NCBI GenBank assembly: GCA_016791445.1
Contig: JAEUMP010000024.1
Span: 1-64,000, forward strand
Direction of reading: 5' to 3'
Source of the DNA: Hyphomonadaceae bacterium
GTDB lineage: Bacteria; Pseudomonadota; Alphaproteobacteria; Caulobacterales; Aquidulcibacteraceae
DNA: 64,000 nt
The notes below the pieces were generated by a model. The model was given only the letters and a program-made list of their open reading frames with translations. It searched no databases and had not been told where the DNA came from. Every line of letters begins with the position of its first letter. The stretch's first letter is position 1. Below, piece after piece: positions 29,118 through 38,400 of this stretch. The position numbers and the translations under genes are program-made.

Positions 29118-29500
29118 ATCGTGATCGCGCAGCACTCTGAGCCGCACGCGTTTTCACGCTGCGGGCACAAACGGGAGGGCCCCTTTGGGAGGGCTGGGGA
29201 CGCGGACGAAAGCCCGCGAAACTGGTTGGAAGAAAGAAGATGCAGACACCGTCCGCGTCCCCGTGACCGTTATCCGACGGCATGGCTCGGGATGTTTTCT
29301 CGCACCCTTGTCCAGTCGGCCGCCGGTGAGCGGGTCTGCGCTGTTCATCGCAGATCCCCCGAACCCCTCCGCCTTTCACCAACCCGAGCTGGATAAATCC
29401 GGGGCCGGAACGGAGGCTCGCCTCACTCGATCACCTCACCTCCGCGCCGACAGAACAGGGTACCGACTGCCCTCCCTGCGGAAGTGATGCCGCAAGATAG
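29118..29500. other. gene-poor stretch with long inverted repeat
   Basis: No well-supported gene. A perfect 13-base inverted repeat (GGGGACGCGGACG at 29196-29208, complement at 29250-29262) encloses 41 bases, and a shorter one (TCTGCG/CGCAGA) lies near 29335-29352. On the minus strand a 64-codon frame (ATG 29348 to 29154) has a GGGGGA site eight bases ahead, but its Arg/Pro-rich product looks unlike its neighbours. A structured RNA or a decayed element is as likely as a gene. Confidence 0.4.
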
Positions 29501-29515
29501 GAACAAAAACAGAAC
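29501..29515. promoter_or_regulatory. LexA (SOS) box-like site
   Basis: GAAC-AAAAACA-GAAC is a perfect match to the alphaproteobacterial LexA operator GTTC-N7-GTTC read on the other strand. It is intergenic with an A-rich centre, as true sites often are. No SOS gene lies next to it: transcription leftwards would enter the gene-poor stretch, rightwards the inverted-repeat element and the end of bamE. About one chance match per 64 kb is expected, so confidence is limited. Confidence 0.4.
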
Positions 29516-29522
29516 GTGTCAA

Positions 29523-29679
29523 CCCCTCTCCCGCGCCTGAGCGGGAGAGGGACAGCTTCGAGCGGAGCGAGAAGCAGGGTGAGGGCGCAGTGGCGCAGGA
29601 CGAGACTCATCCTGAGAGGCCGGGCCCTCACCCTCGCTCGCTCTGCTCGCGTTTCCCTATCCCGTCTGCGGGAGAGGGG
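29523..29679. repeat. 157-bp inverted-repeat element (MITE/RIME-like)
   Basis: Ends are perfect 12-base inverted repeats (CCCCTCTCCCGC at 29523 and GCGGGAGAGGGG ending at 29679). Inside lies a second perfect pair (GGGTGAGGGC at 29577-29586 and GCCCTCACCC at 29624-29633). The left end itself folds as CCTCTCCCGC-GCCTGA-GCGGGAGAGG, and the right end as a similar, imperfect hairpin. The CCCTCTCCC...GGGTGAGGG wording resembles the RIME-type intergenic mosaic elements of rhizobia. It carries no gene and ends six bases from the bamE stop codon. Confidence 0.7.
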
Positions 29680-29685
29680 CGAATG

Positions 29686-30174
29686 TCAGCGACGGCGGTC
29701 GCGCGGGTCTTCTTCGGTGCGGATGGGCGGGGTGCCGCCGATATTCCCGAAGATCTGTTCCAGCAGGCCGAGTTCGCGCCCGCGGGTGGGGGTGCGGTCG
29801 CCGTTGTAGGAGACGATCTGGCCGCGCTCCATGCCATAACGGTCTACGGTCGCGACCTTGTCCTGTTCATCGAACTTCACGACCAGGATTTCGCGGTTCA
29901 CGGTCTGCGGCTTGTAGAAGGCGTACCGTTCCTGGATCGTGGTGATGTAGTACCAGGCGGTCTGGTCGAAGGCGCTTTGCGTGGAGGGCGAGCCAAGCCG
30001 GGCAAGCACGGTGGATTTCGTGTCCACGCCGGGTTCGACCTTGAGCTGGTCTTGCGCCTGCGCGGTGAAGCCGTGGGTGTCTCGGATGGGGTTGCACCCG
30101 GCGACGACCAGCCCGGCGGCGGACAGCGCCGCGACGAGGGCGACCTTTTGCAGCGGCGACGTCTTGCGTTCCAT
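29686..30174 (-). CDS. bamE: outer-membrane assembly lipoprotein BamE (OmlA/SmpA family)
   Basis: Lipoprotein (162 aa) of the BAM complex that inserts beta-barrel proteins. The signal peptide ends in the lipobox LVVAGC (Cys27); the domain shows the BamE pattern PGVDTKSTVLARLGSPSTQS, WYYITTIQERYAF and EILVVKFDEQDKV. The tail (after about residue 130) is Arg/Pro/Glu-rich. Its central partner BamA is encoded at 61951. Divergent from the cytochrome chaperone gene. Confidence 0.9.
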   Translation of the reverse strand: MERKTSPLQKVALVAALSAAGLVVAGCNPIRDTHGFTAQAQDQLKVEPGVDTKSTVLARLGSPSTQSAFDQTAWYYITTIQERYAFYKPQTVNREILVVKFDEQDKVATVDRYGMERGQIVSYNGDRTPTRGRELGLLEQIFGNIGGTPPIRTEEDPRDRRR

Positions 30175-30325
30175 GCTTCACCTCGGACGCCGGAGCGGCG
30201 ATATGACCGCCCGGGCTGAATGCTATGCGTCACGCCTATGCCGCCCCGGCGTCCCCGGCAAGAGGGCGCCCGCAGACCGTGCGCCTGCCGACAGGAAGGG
30301 CGGGCGTCAGGAGTTTTCCGCACCC

Positions 30326-30844
30326 ATGTCTCCCTTCCGCCTCTTCGGAAATTCCGCCGCAAATGAGGCGGCCGACCGCATTCTCGCAGCGGTGATGGGC
30401 GCCGCGCGCGACCCCGACCTCTTCGGCGACGACGGCGCGCCGGACACGTTGGACGGCCGTTTCGAGATGGCGACGGCGTTCGCTGCGCTGGCGCTCATGC
30501 GGCTCAAGGCGTCGCCGGAGGCCGACCGCGTCGCCCAGGTGTTCACCGACAAGCTGTTCCGCCACTTCGATGCCGGTCTGCGGGAGGCGGGCGTCGGCGA
30601 TCTGTCGGTGGCGCGGCGCATGAAGGGGCTTGCGGGGGCGTTCTACGGCAGACTGGCGGCCTACCGCGAGACCATCGCCGATGAAGCCGCGTTCGCCGCC
30701 GCGCTCGGTCGCAATATCTGGAACGACGCCGCGGCGGCGCCCGCGCCGGGGCTCGCCCGCCGGCTCCGCGCGCTCCATGAGCGCCTTGCGGCGGCGCCAG
30801 TCCAGGCGGTCGAGGCGGCTGCGTCGTGGATCGCAACGCCGTGA
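30326..30844 (+). CDS. ubiquinol-cytochrome c chaperone family protein (CBP3-like)
   Basis: 172 residues, helical throughout, matching the alphaproteobacterial relatives of mitochondrial CBP3/UQCC1, which assist cytochrome b and bc1 assembly. Typical segments: ADRILAAVMGAARDPDLF, DTLDGRFEMATAFAALALMRL and VGDLSVARRMKGLAGAFYGR. Start ATG 30326; an AGGAG lies a little further upstream than ideal. In many relatives the next gene encodes a DUF177/YceD protein; here plsX follows directly. Confidence 0.88.
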   Translation: MSPFRLFGNSAANEAADRILAAVMGAARDPDLFGDDGAPDTLDGRFEMATAFAALALMRLKASPEADRVAQVFTDKLFRHFDAGLREAGVGDLSVARRMKGLAGAFYGRLAAYRETIADEAAFAAALGRNIWNDAAAAPAPGLARRLRALHERLAAAPVQAVEAAASWIATP

Positions 30845-30928
30845 TTTCGCCCTTTGGCTTTCGCACGGTCGGGCGGTAAGGTCCGCGCCGCGCCGGACGC
30901 TTGCGGCGAATTTCAGCGGAATCCCTAG

Positions 30929-31984
30929 ATGGCCAGCGGCCTCGTCATTTCTGTGGACGGCATGGGCGGCGACCATGCCCCCGACGCGGTGCTCGACGGC
31001 ATCGAAATCGCAGCACGCAAGAATCCCGGCGCACGCTTCCTGCTTCACGGTCCCGAAGGGCGCCTTTCGCCCATGCTGGAACAGAGACCCGCCGCGAAGG
31101 CCGCAAGCGAGGTCCGGCACGCCGACAAATTCGTCGCCATGGATGTGAAGCCCTCCCAGGCGCTGCGCCAGGGCAAGGGCACGAGCATGTGGAATGCGCT
31201 CGTCGCCGTCGAGGAGGGCGAGGCGCAGGCGTGCGTTTCCGCCGGCAACACCGGCGCGCTGATGGCGATGTCGATGATGCGCCTGCGCAAGATGGAGGGC
31301 GTGCACCGTCCGGCGCTCATCGCGAGCTGGCCGACGGCGACCGGTTTTGCGGCGGTGCTCGATGTCGGCGCGAATGTGGAGGCGGACGCCTCGCAGCTCG
31401 TCGAATTCGCGATCATGGGCGAGGCGTTCCATCGCGCGGTGCGCGGCGGCAAGCGCCCGAAGGTCGGCCTGCTGAATGTCGGCTCCGAAGACCAGAAGGG
31501 CCACGAGGAAATCCGCGCCGCCGCGAAGCTGATCCGTGAATCGGGCGTCGATCTGGAATTCCACGGCTTCGTGGAAGGCGACGACATTTCCAAGGGCACG
31601 GTGGACGTGGTCGTCACGGACGGCTTCACCGGCAATATCGCGCTCAAGACCGCTGAAGGCACCGCGCGTCTCGTGGCGGGGTTCCTGCGCGAAGCCCTGT
31701 CGGGCGGGCCGCTCGCGCGCGCAGGCGCGCTCCTGGCGTTGCCCGCGCTGCGCAAGCTGAAGGACCGCATGGACCCGCGCACCGTGAACGGCGCGGTGTT
31801 CGTCGGCCTCAACGGCATCGTCGTGAAGAGCCATGGCGGCACGGACGGCCAGGGCTATGCCGCTGCGGTGGAGGTGGCGATCCGCATGGCGCGCAGCCAC
31901 TACCGCGAGGAAGTCGCCGCCAACCTCGCACGCCTCACCATTGCTTCCGCCGCGCCGCAGGCTGCGGCGCCGGGAATTTCCTGA
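30929..31984 (+). CDS. plsX: phosphate acyltransferase PlsX
   Basis: Makes acyl-phosphate from acyl-ACP, the first step toward phosphatidic acid through PlsY (351 aa). Typical stretches: VISVDGMGGDHAPDAVLDG at the N terminus, ACVSAGNTGALMAM, GLLNVGSEDQKGHE and VTDGFTGNIALKTAEG. Four bases from fabH, the standard plsX-fabH pair. Confidence 0.96.
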   Translation: MASGLVISVDGMGGDHAPDAVLDGIEIAARKNPGARFLLHGPEGRLSPMLEQRPAAKAASEVRHADKFVAMDVKPSQALRQGKGTSMWNALVAVEEGEAQACVSAGNTGALMAMSMMRLRKMEGVHRPALIASWPTATGFAAVLDVGANVEADASQLVEFAIMGEAFHRAVRGGKRPKVGLLNVGSEDQKGHEEIRAAAKLIRESGVDLEFHGFVEGDDISKGTVDVVVTDGFTGNIALKTAEGTARLVAGFLREALSGGPLARAGALLALPALRKLKDRMDPRTVNGAVFVGLNGIVVKSHGGTDGQGYAAAVEVAIRMARSHYREEVAANLARLTIASAAPQAAAPGIS

Positions 31985-31987
31985 TCC

Positions 31988-32950
31988 ATGTTGCGTTCCC
32001 TGCTTGTCGGCGTCGGCGGCTATCTGCCCGAACGCATCCTCACCAACGCCGAACTCGCGACCAGGGTCGAGACCAGCGACGCGTGGATCACCGAGCGGAC
32101 CGGCATCCGGCAGCGCCACATCGCGGCGGAGGGCCAGAAGACGTCGGACCTCGCCATCGAAGCGGCCCGCCGCGCGCTCGCCCATGCGAAGATCGACGCG
32201 GGCGAGATCGATCTCATCGTGCTCGCGACCGCGACGCCGGACCTGACATTCCCGGCGACGGCCGCGCGCGTGCAGGCCGCACTCGGCATCACCCAGGGCG
32301 CGGCGTTCGACATCCAGGCGGTGTGTTCGGGCTTCGTGTTCGCGCTGGCGACGGCCGACAATGCGCTTGTGCGCGGGCAGGCGAAGACCGCGCTCGTGAT
32401 CGGCGCGGAGACGTTCTCGCGCATCCTCGACTGGAACGATCGCGGCACCTGCGTGCTGTTCGGCGACGGCGCCGGCGCGGTCGTCCTGCGCGCGGAAGAG
32501 GTGAGCGACAATCGCGGCGTCATCGCCACTTTCCTGCGGACCGACGGGCGCCATCACGACCTGCTCTATGTCGACGGCGGTCCCTCGCAGACGCAATCGG
32601 TCGGGCATTTGCGGATGATCGGCAACGCCGTGTTCCGGCAGGCGGTGGAGCATATCTCGGGCGCCATGATCGAGGCGTGCCGCCTTGGCGGCGTAAGTCT
32701 CGATGAAGTGGACTGGTTCGTGCCGCACCAGGCCAACCAGCGCATTCTCGACGGCGTCGCCCGCCGCCTGCAGATCTCGCCGGACAAGGTCATCACCACG
32801 GTCGCGCAGCACGGCAACACGTCGGCGGCCTCGGTCCCGCTTGCGCTCAACACGGGCGTGCTCGACGGACGGGTGAAGCCCGGGCATCTCGTGCTCATGG
32901 AGGCGCTGGGCGGCGGGCTCACCTGGGGCGCGGCGCTGGTGCGTATTTGA
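31988..32950 (+). CDS. fabH: beta-ketoacyl-ACP synthase III
   Basis: Condenses acetyl-CoA with malonyl-ACP to start type II fatty-acid synthesis (320 aa). Catalytic Cys in [19 protein letters not shown], His in [19 protein letters not shown] and Asn in [15 protein letters not shown] are all present. This housekeeping pathway runs in parallel to the multidomain synthase encoded 3 kb downstream. Confidence 0.96.
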   Translation: MLRSLLVGVGGYLPERILTNAELATRVETSDAWITERTGIRQRHIAAEGQKTSDLAIEAARRALAHAKIDAGEIDLIVLATATPDLTFPATAARVQAALGITQGAAFDIQAVCSGFVFALATADNALVRGQAKTALVIGAETFSRILDWNDRGTCVLFGDGAGAVVLRAEEVSDNRGVIATFLRTDGRHHDLLYVDGGPSQTQSVGHLRMIGNAVFRQAVEHISGAMIEACRLGGVSLDEVDWFVPHQANQRILDGVARRLQISPDKVITTVAQHGNTSAASVPLALNTGVLDGRVKPGHLVLMEALGGGLTWGAALVRI

Positions 32951-33029
32951 ACGAGCCGTACGAAAAGCGCATTTGACGCTTTTCCTACCGGAACGTACGG
33001 TTTTCAGGACGATTCCCTGGGGGCTGCGG

Positions 33030-33341
33030 ATGTCGGAAAAGACCATCACGCGCGCGGATGTCGTGGAAGCGCTGCACAAGCGCTGTGACGTGTCGCGCGC
33101 GACAGGCAGCCGGTTTCTCGAAAGCATGCTCGCGACCATGGAAGCCGCGCTCGTCGCGGGGGACACGCTGAAGCTCGCGCGGTTCGGCAATTTCGTCGTC
33201 CGCGAGAAGAGCGAGCGCGTCGGGCGCAACCCCAAGACCGGTGAAACCGCGCGGATAACGCCCCGCAGGGTGGTGACGTTCCGCCCCTCCCAGCTCATGC
33301 GCCAGCGCGTCGAGAAGCCCCCGCGCCGCCGCAGCGCCTGA
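33030..33341 (+). CDS. ihfA: integration host factor subunit alpha
   Basis: DNA-bending protein of the HU/IHF family (103 aa). The DNA-contacting arm is seen in GRNPKTGETARITPRRVVTFRPSQ; the N-terminal MSEKTITRADVVEALH matches IhfA rather than HU. ATG 33030 is preferred to the upstream in-frame start at 32973, which adds a non-family extension. The position after fabH is conserved in the group. The C-terminal tail is basic (PPRRRSA). Confidence 0.93.
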   Translation: MSEKTITRADVVEALHKRCDVSRATGSRFLESMLATMEAALVAGDTLKLARFGNFVVREKSERVGRNPKTGETARITPRRVVTFRPSQLMRQRVEKPPRRRSA

Positions 33342-33392
33342 GCCGCCGCCGCTGATTGCGCACTGCGGCGCCTGCCGCTACAAGCCTGCTCC

Positions 33393-33410
33393 CCCGCGCT
33401 GCGGCGCGGG
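33393..33410. terminator. GC hairpin after ihfA (weak terminator candidate)
   Basis: CCCGCGC-TGCG-GCGCGGG forms a perfect seven-pair stem 50 bases after the ihfA stop and six bases before the tRNA. No T-run follows, so termination is only a possibility. Confidence 0.35.
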
Positions 33411-33415
33411 ACGGT

Positions 33416-33493
33416 CGGAGCGTGGCGCAGCCCGGTTAGCGCACCTGTCTGGGGGACAGGGGGTCGGAGGTTCGAATCCTCTCGCTCCGACCA
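33416..33493 (+). tRNA. tRNA-Pro (anticodon GGG)
   Basis: A complete 78-base tRNA including an encoded CCA end. Acceptor stem CGGAGCG/CGCTCCG, D-stem GCGC/GCGC, anticodon stem CCTGT/ACAGG around the loop CTGGGGG (anticodon GGG, reading CCC and CCU), and T-arm GGAGG-TTCGAAT-CCTCT. The last bases are duplicated just downstream. It marks the left border of the accessory region. Confidence 0.95.
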
Positions 33494-33514
33494 ATTCTAT
33501 CTCCGACCAATTCT
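33485..33514. repeat. 14-bp direct repeat of the tRNA-Pro 3' end (att-like)
   Basis: CTCCGACCAATTCT occurs at 33485-33498, covering the tRNA 3' end with CCA, and again at 33501-33514, separated by two bases. Duplication of a tRNA 3' end is what site-specific integration leaves behind, but so tight a tandem could also be replication slippage. No third copy was seen at the right border of the accessory region. Confidence 0.6.
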
Positions 33515-33782
33515 CTCCATCGCTTCATGACAGTTCGGCAAAGAATGCCGCCCGCGCGCGTCGGCGACGGCGGTGTTTCGCGTGAGAGCAGTGCGACGTG
33601 GCGCGCGCGTCGCGAAAGCGGACAATTTGGGTCATGGCGCCGCGCCGGGCGGCGCCGGGGACAAAATGCATGTCGATGCGATGGCGAACGCAGCAGCTTT
33701 GCTCGACTTGCGGGCCGGCGTTCCTATCCTCGCGGGCAGCCGTCGCGATTCTTGGCCCCGTGGCGGCGGGAAGGGGGCGTCG

Positions 33783-35420
33783 GTGTCCGCAGAACGCGAC
33801 CGGCCTATGAACACGCGCACCGGAACGGCGGTCGAACGACGTGCGGTCGGCGCATCTGCACCGCCGCGTGCGGCGGACGTTCTCGAAGCGATCGCCTCAT
33901 TCCGGCGTCCAGTCGCGCTCACGCACGCACCGGATGGACCGCGCGTCGTGTTGCTCAATGCCGATGGCAGCTGGCCTGCGGAACGCGCCTCGCGTGAGGT
34001 GATTGCCGTTTTTCCCGCGCTCTATCCGGAATGGCTTGGCGACCGAAGCTTCTGTGCGGCGCATGGCGTACGATTTTCCTATGTCATCGGCGAAATGGCG
34101 CGCGGGATCGCGACGCCGCGCATGGTGATCGAAGGCGTGCGCGCGGGCGTGATGGCGTTCTACGGCAGCGCCGGCCTTTCGCTGGAAGAGATCGCGCGCG
34201 GCGTCGACGAGATACAGACCGCGCTCGGGCGCGACAGCGCCGGCTGGGGCGCCAACCTCATCCATTCGCCGCAGGAGAGCGGCATGGAGATGGAGACGGT
34301 CGATCTCTTCTTGCGCAAGGGCGTACGCCGCATGTCAGCGTCGGCGTTCATGCGTCTGCAGCCGGCGATCGCGTGGTACAGTGCTAAGGGTCTCACGCGC
34401 GGCGCCGATGGCGCGGTCCATCGGGCGCACCATGTCTTCGCCAAGGTGTCGCGCACGGAAGTGGCGCAGCAGTTTCTGACGCCGGCGCCGGCGGCGATGC
34501 TGCGCGCGCTCGTGCAGGAGGGACGACTGACCGAGCAGGAGGCCGCGCTTGCGTCGGAAATCCCGGTCGCCGCGGACATTACCGCCGAAGCTGATTCTGG
34601 CGGCCACACCGACAATCGACCGTTGACGGTGCTGCTTCCGGCGCTGCTGGCGCTGCGGGACGACATCGCCGGGCGCCACGGCTACGGCGATCTCCCGCGC
34701 GTCGGCGCCGCCGGCGGACTCGGTGCGCCGCTCGCCGTCGCGGCGGCCTTCGCTGCGGGCGCGGCCTACGTCGTGACGGGGTCGGTCAACCAGAGTGCGG
34801 TGGAGAGCGGCCTGTCCGAAGATGCGCGCGGACTGCTCGCACAGGCGCAAGCCACCGATGTCGCGATGGCGCCCGCCGCCGACATGTTCGAACTGGGCGT
34901 GAAGGTTCAGGTGCTGAAACGGGGCACCCTGTTCGCGCAGCGCGGTCAGCGGCTCGCCGACTTCTATCGCAAGCATGAGAGTTTCGAGGACGCGCCACGC
35001 GCGGAAGTCGAGGAACTGGAGCGCGCCGTGCTCGGACGCGCCGTCTCCGACATCTGGGCCGATACGCAAGCGCATTTCCAGCGCGCCGATCCTGCGCAAG
35101 TCGAACGCGCGGCGCGCGATCCGAAACACCAGATGGCGCTCGTCTTCCGCTGGTACCTGTTCATGGGCGCGCAGTGGGCGCGCGAAGGCGTGACGGCGCG
35201 GCGCGGCGACTACCAGATCTGGTGCGGGCCCGCGATGGGCGGCTTCAATGACTGGGTGCGCGGCAGTTTTCTCGAGCCCGTCGCGGCGCGCGCTGTCGCG
35301 CAGATCGCCCGCAATCTCCTCGAAGGCGCCGCCGCCATGACCCGCGCCGCACAGCTGCGCGCCGCCGGCGTCGCGCTGCCGCCCGGCGCACTTCACTTCA
35401 GTCCGCGCCCTCTCGGCTAG
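33783..35420 (+). CDS. pfaD: PfaD-family trans-acting enoyl reductase of PUFA-synthase-like cluster
   Basis: FMN-dependent enoyl reductase (about 545 aa) of the PfaD/Pfa1 type, which works in trans on acyl chains held by the multidomain synthase. Clear family segments: VNADGSW-like N-terminal region, WGANLIHSPQESGMEMETVD, FAKVSRTEVAQQFL, ADITAEADSGGHTDNRP, RVGAAGGLGAP, MAPAADMFELGVKVQVLKRG, FRWYLFMGAQWAREG and YQIWCGPAMGGFNDWVRGSF. GTG 33783 follows GGGAAGGGGG and is preferred; ATG 33807 is an alternative, and the frame is open further upstream without family similarity. First gene of the cluster, nine bases before the next. Confidence 0.9.
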   Translation: MSAERDRPMNTRTGTAVERRAVGASAPPRAADVLEAIASFRRPVALTHAPDGPRVVLLNADGSWPAERASREVIAVFPALYPEWLGDRSFCAAHGVRFSYVIGEMARGIATPRMVIEGVRAGVMAFYGSAGLSLEEIARGVDEIQTALGRDSAGWGANLIHSPQESGMEMETVDLFLRKGVRRMSASAFMRLQPAIAWYSAKGLTRGADGAVHRAHHVFAKVSRTEVAQQFLTPAPAAMLRALVQEGRLTEQEAALASEIPVAADITAEADSGGHTDNRPLTVLLPALLALRDDIAGRHGYGDLPRVGAAGGLGAPLAVAAAFAAGAAYVVTGSVNQSAVESGLSEDARGLLAQAQATDVAMAPAADMFELGVKVQVLKRGTLFAQRGQRLADFYRKHESFEDAPRAEVEELERAVLGRAVSDIWADTQAHFQRADPAQVERAARDPKHQMALVFRWYLFMGAQWAREGVTARRGDYQIWCGPAMGGFNDWVRGSFLEPVAARAVAQIARNLLEGAAAMTRAAQLRAAGVALPPGALHFSPRPLG

Positions 35421-35429
35421 ATCGACGCC

Positions 35430-38400
35430 ATGACCGACACGCCTCCCTCCGCCATTCCCGTCGCCGTCGTCGGCATGAGCGCCATCTATCCCGGTGAAGC
35501 CGGACTTGAAGGTTTCTGGCGCACGATCGCTTCCGGACGCGACGCGATCTCGGACGTGCCGCCATCGCACTGGCTCATCGCTGACTACTACGATCCCGAT
35601 CCGTCGAAGCCCGATCACACCTACTGCAAGCGCGGCGGCTTCATCGATCCGGTGCCGTTCGATCCGATGCAGTTTGGCTTGCCGCCGACGGCGTTGCCGG
35701 CGACGGATTCCGCCCAGCTGCTCGCGTTGATCGCGGCGAAGGAAGCGCTGGCGCGCGCGCGGCGTTCGCAGGCCCATGTCGATCCTGACCGGATCAGCGT
35801 GGTGCTCGGCGTCGCGTCGACGACGGAGCTCGTCGTGCAGATGGGCGCGCGGCTGCAGCATCCGGTATGGCGCAAGGCGCTTCTGGAGAACGGCATCGCC
35901 CCCGCCGATGCGGACGCCATTTGCGCCGACATCGCCGGCCACTATGCGCCCTGGCAGGAGAGCACGTTTCCCGGCTTGCTCGGCAATGTCGTCGCGGGTC
36001 GCATCGCCAATCGGCTCGATCTCGGCGGCAGCAATTATGTGACAGACGCCGCGTGCGCCAGTTCGCTGTCGGCGCTCCAGGTCGCGCTGCACGAACTTTA
36101 CCTGAACGAAGCCGACATGGTGCTCACGGGCGGCGTCGACGCGCTCAACGACATCATGATGTACATGTGCTTCTCCAAGACGCCGGCCTTCTCACCCACC
36201 GGCGACTGCCGGCCATTTTCGGACGGCGCGGACGGCACCATCATCGGCGAAGGCGTGGGCATGCTTGCGCTCAAGCGCCTCAGCGACGCCGAACGCGATG
36301 GCGACACGATCCATGCCGTCATTCGCGGGCTTGGCTCGTCCTCGGACGGGCGCGCGTCGAGCGTCTATGCGCCGCGTTCGGAGGGGCAGGCCAAGGCGTT
36401 GCGACGCGCCTATGAGCGCGCGGGATACGCGCCAGCGACCGTAGGGCTCGTGGAGGCCCATGGCACAGCGACGAAGGCCGGCGACGCGGCGGAGTTCGCC
36501 GGATTACGCGCGGTGTTCACGGACGAAACCGCACGTTGCGCGCTGGGCTCGGTGAAATCGCAGATCGGCCACACGAAGGCGGCGGCCGGCGCAGCCGGGC
36601 TTATCAAGGCGGTGCTCGCCCTGCAGCACGCGACGCTGCCCGGCACGCTCAAGGTCGAGCGGCCGAACGATGTCGTGGCCGGATCCTCATCACCCTTCTA
36701 CGTGAACGCACAGTCGCGGCCCTGGGTGCATGGCGGCGACCATCCGCGCCGCGCGTCGGTGAGTTCATTCGGGTTCGGCGGCAGCAATTTCCACGTGACG
36801 CTGGAGGCCTACGGGGGCGCGCACGCGGCAAAGCGCCTGCGGACATTGGCGTGTGAACTGATACTGCTGAGCGCGGAGTCGGAAGCGACGCTCGCCGCGC
36901 GCTGCGAGGAGATGAAACGCGCGTGCGCGAACGGTGAAACCCTTGCGTGGATTGCGGCGCAGTCGGCGGTCGCGTTCGACCCTGAGGCGCGCGCGCGGGC
37001 GGCGATCGTGGCGTCCGATGCGGCGCACCTGCGCGACAAGCTGGCGCGCCTCACGTCGGCGCTTGAGGCAGGAAATGCGTCGCTGCTGACCGACCCGGAC
37101 ATCGCGTTCGGCGCAGGCCCACTGCGCGGCGGCAAGACGGCCTTCGTTTTTCCGGGGCAGGGCAGCCAGTATGTCGGCATGGGCGGGGATCTCGCCCTGG
37201 CGTTTCCCGAGGCGCTCACCGTGTGGGACGACGCCGCGCGCGCGCCGGAAACGGCGGACATCGCGCGCATCGTCTTTCCGGAGCCGGCATTCGACGAGGC
37301 AACGCGCGCCGCTCAGTCCGCAGCACTGACGGCGATGGCGACGGCGCAGCCGGCGATTGCGGCGGCGTCGCTGGCGCAACTTGTCCTGCTGGAGAAGCTC
37401 GGCGTGCACGCCGATGCCTTTGGAGGGCACAGTTTCGGCGAAGTCACCGCGCTCATGGCGGCGGGCGTCATCGCGCGCGACAAGCTCCTGCCCACAGCGC
37501 GGATGCGCGGGCGCCTGATGACCGAGGCGGCCGGCGCCCGGGACGGCGCCATGCTTGCGGTGGCCTCATCGGTGCAGGAGGTGTCGACGTTCCTTGCAGA
37601 TCATCCCGTGCTTGCCGCCTCGCTCGTTGTCGCGAACGACAATGCGCCCGGACAGGTCGTGCTCGCGGGAGAGAGTGCGGACATTGCGGCGGTCGAGACG
37701 TTGTTCAAGACCGCGCGTGTGACGGCATTCCGCCTTCCGGTGGCGAGCGCGTTCCACTCGTCGATCGTCGCATCGGGCGTGGAGCCTTTCGCGGCGTATC
37801 TGAAGGGCGTGCGTTTCTCGAAGGGCTCGGGCCCGGTCTACGCCAACGCGACGGCCAAACCCTATGGGCGCGGCCCCGCCGCACAACTTGCCGATCAGCT
37901 TCAGAAACCGGTGCGTTTCCGCGAGATGATTCTCGCCATGGCGGCGGACGGCGTCACGCGATTCATCGAGGTGGGGCCGGGAAAAATCCTCACGGGACTG
38001 ATCGACCAGATCCTCGCCGATACGCCGCACCTTGCCGTCGCGCTCGATGATCGCAAGGCGGGAAACCTGCGGGGCTGGACGCGCGGTCTCGCGGCGCTTG
38101 CGGTGGATGGTGTTGCGCTCGATCTGGCGCGTCTCTTCGACACCTACGAGGCCCCAACCGCGCCCGCGCCGACGCCCGCGCATGCAGTCATGGTCGGCGG
38201 CGCCAATCTCGGCAAGCCATACCCGCCCGCCGACGGACAGGTGACGATCACGCCGAAGCGACAGCTGACGACACCGGTGGCGACGCGTGTCGCGCCTGTG
38301 GAGGCGCCGGTCGTTTCCGCACCTGTTGCGGCCGCATCGCCCGCGCCGGCCGACGACGCATGGGGGCTCATCGACCGCATCCAGCAGGAGACCGTCGCGC

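Noticed and set aside
29185..29487. 100-codon plus-strand frame in the gene-poor stretch
   Set aside because: Composition is low-quality, and the frame overlaps inverted repeats and a competing minus-strand frame; not supported as a gene.
29590..30219. 209-codon plus-strand frame over the repeat element and bamE
   Set aside because: Mostly antisense of bamE, which has a lipobox and family motifs.
30236..33298. 1020-codon open frame on the minus strand
   Set aside because: Exact antisense of the chaperone, plsX, fabH and ihfA genes; Arg/His-rich product, an artefact of high GC third positions.
33494..33514. Second tRNA-like fragment after tRNA-Pro
   Set aside because: Only 14 bases of the 3' end are repeated; it cannot fold as a tRNA and is listed as a repeat.
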